A DNA stretch of 6,930 bases, taken from an uncultured Clostridia bacterium. GTDB lineage: Bacteria > Bacillota > Clostridia > Oscillospirales > Ruminococcaceae. Shown here piece by piece: positions 1 through 5,318 of this stretch. The notes under the pieces are model-generated. The model saw nothing but the letters and a program-made list of their open reading frames with translations. It searched no databases and was not told where the DNA came from. Both the position numbers and the translations under genes were made by a program. Location: NCBI GenBank assembly GCA_947175655.1, contig CAMWNQ010000091.1, forward strand, positions 1-6,930, given 5' to 3'. Position 1 is the first letter of the stretch. Each line of letters starts with the position of its first letter.

Positions 1-213
1 CAATCCTGAAAACAGATAGTAAAATTTTAATATAAACAAGCAACAGGGCTTTATTATTCACTATTATGTTTTCTATAACGGATTCTGTACTTGTTCAAAT
101 TTTAATGGATTCTCTTTTCTATAAATTGCAAGAATCGAAATATGCTTTTCCTATGTATTGATGTAGTTCTTGTTTTTACAATTTTTTTCTTGTGATAAGT
201 AGTAAAATAATAA
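1..213. other. AT-rich non-coding upstream region with short repeats
   Basis: No convincing reading frame with a ribosome binding site is visible on either strand, and no end of an upstream gene can be recognised. The stretch is strongly AT-rich. It holds two copies of TTTTCTATAA (69-78 and 115-124) and two of GGATTCT (80-86 and 107-113), arranged in mirrored order. It also holds TTGTTCAA at 91-98, whose reverse complement TTGAACAA occurs at 214-221 over the putative -35 box. These could be regulator binding sites for the operon downstream, but short AT-rich repeats also arise by chance. Confidence 0.5.
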
Positions 214-243
214 TTGAACAAAGGGGTTGGGGTCAAATATGAT
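214..243 (+). promoter_or_regulatory. Putative sigma-A promoter of the dehydrogenase operon
   Basis: TTGAAC (214-219, 4 of 6 match to the -35 consensus) and TATGAT (238-243, 5 of 6 match to -10) are separated by 18 bp. Transcription would start near 250 and leave a T-rich leader of about 60 nt before the first start codon. The spacer contains GGGGTTGGGGT (223-233), a striking G-rich tract in AT-rich DNA. No sigma-54 -24/-12 element was seen. This is inferred from consensus only. Confidence 0.5.
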
Positions 244-298
244 TCGGACTCTTTTTATTTTATTGTTGATTATTTTGATTTTCATTTATAATTATAAC

Positions 299-304
299 AG
301 GAGG
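299..304 (+). promoter_or_regulatory. Ribosome binding site that selects the start at 313
   Basis: A perfect AGGAGG lies 8 nt before the ATG at 313 but only 2 nt before the in-frame ATG at 307. The second ATG is therefore the better start, giving 377 rather than 379 residues. A 12-bp perfect AT palindrome (TTATAATTATAA, 286-297) sits immediately upstream; such a weak stem is unlikely to block initiation. Confidence 0.8.
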
Positions 305-312
305 AAATGATA

Positions 313-1446
313 ATGGATTATCCAAAAGTTGAATTTATATATCTTAATGAACAAGATATGATTGATGCTGGTGTTAAGGATATGGCAGGTTGTATTGAAG
401 CAATGGAAGAAATGTTCAAGCTAATGAAAGCCGGCAATTATCGTATGGGTGGTGCAAACGGAAACTCTCATGGCTGTATGGTAATGTTTCCAGAATCATC
501 ACCGTTTCCGGAAATGCCCTTAGATGGTCCCGATAGGCGTTTTATGGCAATGCCAGCTTATCTGGGTGGCAAATTTGATATAGCAGGAATGAAATGGTAT
601 GGTTCAAATTGTGAAAACAAGGAAAAAGGACTTCCTCGTTCTGTACTTATGCTGACCTTGAACGATAAGGATACGGGAGTACCTCTAGCGTATATGTCTG
701 CAAATATTCTATCTGCATATCGAACAGGAGCAGTCCCAGGTGTTGGATATAAATATTTTGCAAAAGAAGATGCAAAAGTTGTCAGTATTATAGGACCAGG
801 AGTAATGAGTAAAACTGCTCTGATAGCTATTATGTCAGTACGTCCGAATATAGAAACTATAAAGGTAAAGGGCAGGGGAAAAGCTTCTCTTCAAAAATTC
901 ATAGATTATATTAAGCAAGAATATCCAAAGGTAAATGTTTATGCAGTGAATACGATTGAAGAAGCTGTCCGTGAATCTGACATTATTTCAGCAAGCACAT
1001 CTACTCCGACTGGAAATCCTGAAGAATATCCATATATTGCAGAAGAATGGATTAAGCCAGGTGCAGTAATAAGTTCAACTGCTGCACTTAGATTTGATGA
1101 TGATTTTCTTATTAACCGTGCAAGAACAGTAACTGATAATATAATGCTTTATGAAGCTTGGGAAGAAGAAATGAAACCTGATGCTTATAATACAATTCCG
1201 ATTCCAGCAGTCAGGGTTATGGATTTGATTGCGAAAGGAAAAATGACTTACGCTCAGGTTGATGATTTGGGAGACGTATTGACAGGAAAGATTCCTGTAC
1301 ATCGTAATAAGGACGAAATTATAATATATTCAGTAGGTGGTATGCCGGTAGAAGATATTGCATGGGGTACTGTGGTGTATCGAAATGCACTTAAAAACGG
1401 CATCGGAACAAAATTAAAGCTTTGGGATATTCCACAGATGATTTAA
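313..1446 (+). CDS. Ornithine cyclodeaminase / mu-crystallin family protein
   Basis: This is a 377-residue cytosolic protein of the ornithine cyclodeaminase/mu-crystallin family. Members include ornithine cyclodeaminase (ornithine to proline plus ammonia), cyclic ketimine reductases and some alanine dehydrogenases. Visible hallmarks are the MKWYGSN segment (about residues 93-99), whose Lys matches the substrate-carboxylate Lys of the family; SAYRTGA (about 134-140); a Rossmann nucleotide-binding turn GPGVMSKTA (about 161-169); and a C-terminal GGMPVEDIAWG segment (about 342-352). The length is slightly above the usual 320-350, with an N-terminal insertion rich in Gly, Met and Pro (about 45-75). 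In a by-eye alignment, the position of the catalytic Asp of Pseudomonas ornithine cyclodeaminase falls on Leu (about 259, in STAALRF). An imine reductase or another reaction is therefore as plausible as true cyclodeamination. It is the first gene of the operon, 25 nt ahead of the redox genes. The family is secure; the substrate is unknown. Confidence 0.9.
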   Translation: MDYPKVEFIYLNEQDMIDAGVKDMAGCIEAMEEMFKLMKAGNYRMGGANGNSHGCMVMFPESSPFPEMPLDGPDRRFMAMPAYLGGKFDIAGMKWYGSNCENKEKGLPRSVLMLTLNDKDTGVPLAYMSANILSAYRTGAVPGVGYKYFAKEDAKVVSIIGPGVMSKTALIAIMSVRPNIETIKVKGRGKASLQKFIDYIKQEYPKVNVYAVNTIEEAVRESDIISASTSTPTGNPEEYPYIAEEWIKPGAVISSTAALRFDDDFLINRARTVTDNIMLYEAWEEEMKPDAYNTIPIPAVRVMDLIAKGKMTYAQVDDLGDVLTGKIPVHRNKDEIIIYSVGGMPVEDIAWGTVVYRNALKNGIGTKLKLWDIPQMI

Positions 1447-1471
1447 ATATTTAAAACAGGAGGAGAATTTT

Positions 1472-1801
1472 ATGAGAATTCAGGAACACCCGATTCTTGG
1501 CACATATGACAGAGGAGAGATTGTTTCATTTACCTTTGACGGAAAAGTGCTTGAGGGATTTGAAGGAGAACCTATTGCAATGGCACTGAAAAATGCCGGA
1601 GTAATGGTACATAGATATACTAAAAAGGAACATAAGCCAAGAGGAATATTTTGTGCAATAGGCCGCTGTACAGACTGCGTTATGATTGTCAACGGGAAAC
1701 CTAATGTACGTACTTGTATTACACCACTTGAAGCAGGTATGGAAATCTGTACACAATATGGTGTAAGTGCAGAGCCGTCAAATGGAGGAGAGAAGAAATG
1801 A
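1472..1801 (+). CDS. Small [2Fe-2S] ferredoxin-like subunit (Fer2_4 type) of an amino acid dehydrogenase complex
   Basis: A 109-residue protein with one plant-type [2Fe-2S] domain covering nearly its whole length. The ligand cysteines are C61, C66, C69 and C82 (C-x4-C-x2-C-x12-C), in the context GIFCAIGRCTDC. An N-terminal beta segment and an 'EGEPIAMAL' helix region (about 31-39) are typical of the stand-alone Fer2_4 proteins found with HcnA-type and opine-oxidase-type subunits, and of the N-terminal part of heterotetrameric sarcosine oxidase alpha. Its role is to relay electrons between the flavin subunits. The start has a strong AGGAGGAG site (from 1458). The stop overlaps the next start as ATGA (1798-1801), pointing to coupled translation and a stoichiometric complex with the large flavoprotein. 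Confidence 0.9.
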   Translation: MRIQEHPILGTYDRGEIVSFTFDGKVLEGFEGEPIAMALKNAGVMVHRYTKKEHKPRGIFCAIGRCTDCVMIVNGKPNVRTCITPLEAGMEICTQYGVSAEPSNGGEKK

Positions 1802-3378
1802 AAAGATATGATATGATTATAGTTGGAGCAGGACCAGCAGGTCTTTCTGCAGCAATTGAATCAGCAAAGCGTGGTATGCATGTTATTGTATATGATGAAA
1901 ATGCAAAACCCGGCGGTCAGCTTTTCAAACAGATTCACAAGTTTTTTGGTTCAAAAGAACATAAAGCAAAAATCCGTGGTTTTAGAATAGGTGATGAACT
2001 TCTGGCAGAAGCATCTGCACTTGGTGTTGAAGTTGTTCTGAATGCAATAGTAATAGGACTTTTTTCGGAAAAAGAAGTTACCGTAAAAATTGATGAGCAT
2101 GTAGAACATGTCAAAGGTGATACTGTTCTTATTGCAACAGGAGCAAGTGAAAATATGGTAACATTCCCGGGCTGGACGCTTCCAGGTGTAATCGGAGCAG
2201 GAGCAGCACAGACAATGATGAATCTACATGGTACACTTCCAGGTAAACGTGTATTGATGCTTGGTTCGGGAAATGTTGGATTAGTTGTAAGTTTTCAGCT
2301 TATGCAGGCAGGATGTGAAGTTGTTGCCCTTGCAGATGCTGCACCCCGTATTGGTGGTTATGGTGTACATGCTTCAAAAGTATCACGTTGTGGTGTACCG
2401 TTTTATTTGTCACATACAATTGTTTCTGCTGATGGAGATGACCATGTTACAGGTGTTACAATTGCTGAAGTAGATAAAAACTGGCAGATAATTAAGGGAA
2501 CAGAAAAGCATTTTGATGTAGATACTATTTGCCTTGCAGTCGGACTATCTCCTATGTCAAAGCTTTGTGATATGGCAGGCTGTCAGATGGAAGACAATCC
2601 GTCAAAGGCAGATTTTGTACCAACAGTTAATAAATATGGAGAAACTTCAATTTCAGGTATTTATGCAGCTGGAGATGTTTCAGGAATTGAAGAAGCATCA
2701 AGTGCAATGATTGAAGGCAGAATTGCAGGAATTGCTGCTGCTGCAAAACTTGGTTTTATAACTGAGGAAGAATGTAATATAGAAATTGAAAAACAGGAAT
2801 CCGCACTTGAAGGATTAAGACAAGGTATGTTTGCTCCTGGTATGCGAGGAAAAATAATTACTGAAACAGATGAAGGTGTAGAAGTATCACAGAATCTTCT
2901 GAAAAAAGGTTTTGTTACAGAAGAAGAAATTGAACGTTTTCCGGGTGTTACACATAGTGAAGGCATACACCCTGTTATTGAATGTACACAAAATATTCCA
3001 TGTAATCCTTGTCAGGATGCTTGTTCAAAACACTGTATAAAAATCGGAAGTAATATTACTGCACTTCCAGCAGTTAATCCAGAAGCAAAATGCACAGGAT
3101 GCGGAATGTGTGTAGCATCTTGTTCTGGACAGGCAATTTTCTTAGTAAATGAAGATTGTGGTGACGGAACCGCAGAAATAACATTGCCTTATGAATTTTT
3201 GGCTCTTCCTCAAAAGGGCGATAAAGGCATTGCCTTGAACCGAAATGGTCAAAAAATATGTGAAGCAGAGGTTGTCAATGTCAGAACCGCAAAAGCATTT
3301 GACCATACTAATCTTCTGACAATGAAAGTTCCAAAAGAATTTGCACTGAATGCAAGATTTTTTAAGAAGGAGGCTTGA
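1798..3378 (+). CDS. FAD/NAD(P)-dependent oxidoreductase subunit with C-terminal ferredoxin-like [4Fe-4S] domain
   Basis: A 526-residue large subunit related to HcnB, opine oxidase subunit A and archaeal dye-linked proline dehydrogenase alpha. The N-terminal FAD motif is VGAGPAG (9-15), followed by PGGQLFKQ (38-45). A second Rossmann motif, GSGNVG (156-161), fits NAD(P) binding. The C-terminal FAD motif is GIYAAGDV (287-294). From about residue 390 a cysteine-rich region follows. C402, C405, C409 and C413 (with C396 just before) form a first, irregular cluster motif. C432, C435, C438 and C442 form a classical C-x2-C-x2-C-x3-C motif, but with Ser instead of the usual Pro after the last Cys. 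This suggests two [4Fe-4S] clusters, or one cluster plus a degenerate site. About 80 residues without recognised motifs close the protein. It probably passes electrons from the DadA-like subunit to a carrier such as NAD(P)+ or ferredoxin; the acceptor is unknown. The site GGAGGAG (1784-1790) lies 7 nt ahead of the start. Confidence 0.9.
   Translation: MKRYDMIIVGAGPAGLSAAIESAKRGMHVIVYDENAKPGGQLFKQIHKFFGSKEHKAKIRGFRIGDELLAEASALGVEVVLNAIVIGLFSEKEVTVKIDEHVEHVKGDTVLIATGASENMVTFPGWTLPGVIGAGAAQTMMNLHGTLPGKRVLMLGSGNVGLVVSFQLMQAGCEVVALADAAPRIGGYGVHASKVSRCGVPFYLSHTIVSADGDDHVTGVTIAEVDKNWQIIKGTEKHFDVDTICLAVGLSPMSKLCDMAGCQMEDNPSKADFVPTVNKYGETSISGIYAAGDVSGIEEASSAMIEGRIAGIAAAAKLGFITEEECNIEIEKQESALEGLRQGMFAPGMRGKIITETDEGVEVSQNLLKKGFVTEEEIERFPGVTHSEGIHPVIECTQNIPCNPCQDACSKHCIKIGSNITALPAVNPEAKCTGCGMCVASCSGQAIFLVNEDCGDGTAEITLPYEFLALPQKGDKGIALNRNGQKICEAEVVNVRTAKAFDHTNLLTMKVPKEFALNARFFKKEA
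3367..3373 (+). promoter_or_regulatory. Ribosome binding site that selects the start at 3381
   Basis: AAGGAGG ends 7 nt before ATG 3381. The longer in-frame reading from TTG 3375 would leave only 1 nt of spacing, so it is rejected. The site lies inside the last codons of the preceding gene, consistent with coupled translation. Confidence 0.8.
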
Positions 3379-3380
3379 GA

Positions 3381-3701
3381 ATGAATGACAGAAACCGAAA
3401 TATCGGAGAATATATTCCGGCAGATGATGATAATATAATAGTTTGCCGATGTGAAGAAATTACAAAAGGTGAAATAAGAAGAGCAGTACATGACGGAATG
3501 TTTACACTGACAGAAATACGTCGTTATCTTCGTACTGGTATGGGCTTATGTCAGGGGCAGACCTGTACAAAGTTAGTAAAAAGTATTGTTGCAAAAGAAC
3601 TCGGAATCAGACCCAGTGACCTTGAACCGGCAACAGGAAGAGCACCTATGCGTCCGATTGAAATGTATATTTTGGCACAAGACGGGGAGGATATGAAATG
3701 A
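3381..3701 (+). CDS. BFD-like (2Fe-2S)-binding subunit
   Basis: A 106-residue protein with a bacterioferritin-associated-ferredoxin-like (BFD/Fer2_BFD) domain. The cluster ligands are C22 and C24 (VCRCEEIT) and C57 and C62 (GLCQGQTC), separated by the helical segment typical of this fold (TLTEIRRYLRTGMG, about 42-55). In several relatives (the HcnB/OoxA type, NirB, the NifU middle domain) this domain is fused within a larger protein. Here it is a separate small subunit, while the large subunit carries a ferredoxin-like tail instead. It starts 2 nt after the stop of the large flavoprotein gene and overlaps the next gene by ATGA (3698-3701). This placement supports membership of the same complex as an electron relay. 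Confidence 0.9.
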   Translation: MNDRNRNIGEYIPADDDNIIVCRCEEITKGEIRRAVHDGMFTLTEIRRYLRTGMGLCQGQTCTKLVKSIVAKELGIRPSDLEPATGRAPMRPIEMYILAQDGEDMK

Positions 3702-4807
3702 ATGCAGAAGTAATTATTGTGGGTGGTGGCATTATTGGCTGTTCTACAGCATATAATCTTGCAAAAAATGGTGTTTCTGTAATTGTTCTTGAAGGAAGTG
3801 AACATATTGGTAATGGTGGTTCTACCCGTAATGGTGGCGGTGTACGTCAATCCGGACGTGACCCGCGTGAACTGCCTTTGGTAATGTATGCAATCAAGAA
3901 TATATGGAAAGATTTATCGGATATGCTTGATACAGATGTTGAATATCATCAGCAGGGAAATTTACGATTGGGAAGTACCGACAAGCATCATCAAATCCTC
4001 AACGGACTGACAGAAAGGGCGATAAAATGCGGTCTTGATGTACGTATGATTGACGGTTATGAAGCAAGACAAATAAATCCATATCTTTCAGAAGAGGTAA
4101 CTTGTGCAAGCTGGTGTCCTACAGACGGTCACGCAAATCCGCTTACAGCTACAATGGGATATTATAAAATGGCACGTCGTCTCGGAGCACATTTTATTTC
4201 AGGAGAAAAAGTAACTGAAATCCGAAAAATCAAGGGAAAAGCACGTCAAGTCATAACAGAATCCGGCAATATTTATGAAGGTGATAAAATTATTGTTGCC
4301 TCAGGATATGAAAGTAGATTTATTGTTTCGACTGTTGGAATTGATGTACCAATGCAACCCGTTCTTCTTGAAACCTTGGTAACAGAAGCGGTTGCTCCTA
4401 TGTTCTGGCAGATGCTTGGCACAGCTGATGCGGATTTCTATGGACATCAGTCAAATCATGGTTCATTTGTATTTGGATTGAATTCCGGATATGAACCATA
4501 TGCAAGACCAGGAAAACCGGTTTCTTCAAGTATTGCCGTATCTGCTGCCTGTCGTGGAATAATGAAATATTTCCCATCTCTTTCAGATATCAAGGTAGTT
4601 CGTAGCTGGGCAGGCTGGATGGATAGCTGTGCTGACCATATACCAGTTATAAGTCCTGTTGAAGAAGTTCCTGGATTAATTCTTGCCTGTGGTTTCAGCG
4701 GTCACGGATTCGGAATTGCACCGGCAGTCGGTTTACTTCTTTCACAGCTGGCAACAGAACAGAAAACAACACTTGATTTGTCAGAATTCAGATATAATCG
4801 TTTTTAA
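3698..4807 (+). CDS. DadA-type FAD-dependent amino acid oxidase/dehydrogenase (catalytic subunit)
   Basis: A 369-residue DAO-family flavoprotein. It is the expected catalytic subunit, oxidising an amine or amino acid C-N bond at FAD to an imine. The N-terminal dinucleotide motif is VGGGIIGC (8-15), followed by VIVLEG (28-33) and the STRNGGGVRQSGRD segment (42-55) near the flavin in this family. The C-terminal FAD-binding part shows SWAGWMD (303-309) and GFSGHGFGIAP (332-342). The length is normal for HcnC, OoxB, glycine/sarcosine oxidase and proline dehydrogenase beta relatives. There is no signal peptide or membrane segment, so it is probably cytosolic. GGGGAGG (3684-3690) lies 7 nt ahead of the start, and the gene overlaps the BFD gene by 4 nt. 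D-proline, hydroxyproline, an opine, sarcosine or another N-substituted amino acid are all possible substrates; the sequence alone does not choose among them. Confidence 0.92.
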   Translation: MNAEVIIVGGGIIGCSTAYNLAKNGVSVIVLEGSEHIGNGGSTRNGGGVRQSGRDPRELPLVMYAIKNIWKDLSDMLDTDVEYHQQGNLRLGSTDKHHQILNGLTERAIKCGLDVRMIDGYEARQINPYLSEEVTCASWCPTDGHANPLTATMGYYKMARRLGAHFISGEKVTEIRKIKGKARQVITESGNIYEGDKIIVASGYESRFIVSTVGIDVPMQPVLLETLVTEAVAPMFWQMLGTADADFYGHQSNHGSFVFGLNSGYEPYARPGKPVSSSIAVSAACRGIMKYFPSLSDIKVVRSWAGWMDSCADHIPVISPVEEVPGLILACGFSGHGFGIAPAVGLLLSQLATEQKTTLDLSEFRYNRF

Positions 4808-4850
4808 TGTTCCGGTTTTTACAATTATATCACAAAATGTTGTTGTAAAA

Positions 4851-4856
4851 TATAAT
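4851..4856 (+). promoter_or_regulatory. Possible -10 box upstream of the PII/permease unit
   Basis: A perfect TATAAT with no good -35 hexamer at 16-18 bp spacing and no TGn extension. If used, perhaps with an activator, transcription would start near 4863, just ahead of the hairpin at 4871. The hairpin would then lie in the leader of the PII gene. AT-rich intergenic DNA yields such hexamers by chance, so confidence is low. Confidence 0.3.
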
Positions 4857-4870
4857 CATAAAAGACAAAG

Positions 4871-4906
4871 GTGTCGGAAATCTGTATGGAATTCCGGCAC
4901 TTTTTT
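4871..4906 (+). terminator. Intrinsic terminator (or attenuator) after the dehydrogenase operon
   Basis: GTGTCGGAA (4871-4879) pairs with TTCCGGCAC (4892-4900), including one G-U pair. An inner partial stem surrounds a short loop near GTAT, and TTTTTT follows at 4901-4906. It lies 63 nt after the DadA-like gene and only 32 nt before the PII start, too close for a full promoter to fit between. Either expression of the PII unit depends on read-through, or the promoter lies before the hairpin. Confidence 0.85.
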
Positions 4907-4938
4907 CATTAATAAAATGTAAATGGAGGATTATTTTT

Positions 4939-5301
4939 ATGTCTTTATCAAGAGTTGAAATTATCACAGGTATTTCCAAAATTGAACCACTGAAAAAAGC
5001 ACTTGGAAAATTTCATATCAGTGGAATGACTGTATATCAGGTGCTTGGCTGTGGAGTACAGCACGGTACACAGGAATTTGAAGTAAGTGATGAAAAAAGG
5101 GAAATAAGTCTTTTGCCAAAAGAAGTAGTTATGATGGTTGTTCCGACGGAAGAACTTGATGATTTACTGGAATTTGTAAAAAAAGAACTTTACACCGGAC
5201 ATATTGGTGACGGAAAAATTTTTGTTTCAGATATTACAAATGTTATTCGTGTTCGTACTGGTGAAGAAGGATATGAAGCTGTTACAGAAGGTGAAAAATA
5301 A
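4939..5301 (+). CDS. PII-family nitrogen regulatory protein
   Basis: A 120-residue protein of the GlnB/GlnK (PII) family, trimeric signal proteins that sense ATP/ADP and 2-oxoglutarate and bind transporters, enzymes or regulators. The C-terminal signature is very clear: TGHIGDGKIFV (86-96) and VIRVRTGEE (102-110), with the nucleotide-contacting Lys93, Arg104 and Arg106. ISGMTV (27-32) and Gln41 at the base of the T-loop are also conserved, as is LPK (59-61). The T-loop (about 39-58) contains no tyrosine. The position of the uridylylated Tyr51 of E. coli GlnB falls on Lys53 or Arg54, so control by GlnD-type uridylylation is unlikely. The usual Lys-Pro after the first strand is replaced by Gly-Ile (11-12). 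A TGGAGGA site (4924-4930) lies 8 nt upstream. It precedes an APC permease by 17 nt, not an ammonium channel, which suggests that permease as the target (inference). Confidence 0.9.
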   Translation: MSLSRVEIITGISKIEPLKKALGKFHISGMTVYQVLGCGVQHGTQEFEVSDEKREISLLPKEVVMMVVPTEELDDLLEFVKKELYTGHIGDGKIFVSDITNVIRVRTGEEGYEAVTEGEK

Positions 5302-5318
5302 AAGGAGATGGAAGCACT

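Noticed and set aside
221..245. Sigma-54-type promoter in the G-rich stretch
   Set aside because: The GG and GC dinucleotides with 10-bp spacing typical of -24/-12 elements are not present; the sigma-A reading fits better.
307..312. ATG at 307 as the start of the first gene
   Set aside because: Only 2 nt separate it from AGGAGG, whereas ATG 313 has the usual 8-nt spacing.
2661..2966. 101-codon minus-strand reading frame inside the large flavoprotein gene
   Set aside because: It is a Ser- and Ala-rich antisense shadow of a well-conserved coding region with no supporting start site.
3551..3850. 99-codon minus-strand reading frame across the BFD/DadA junction
   Set aside because: It is antisense to two clearly coding genes and their shared ATGA overlap; its Thr/Asn/Ile-rich composition is unlike a real protein.
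4683..4922. 79-codon plus-strand reading frame overlapping the end of the DadA-type gene and the terminator
   Set aside because: It is mostly a frame-shifted shadow of the DadA-like C-terminus, runs through the hairpin and has no ribosome binding site or recognisable protein character.
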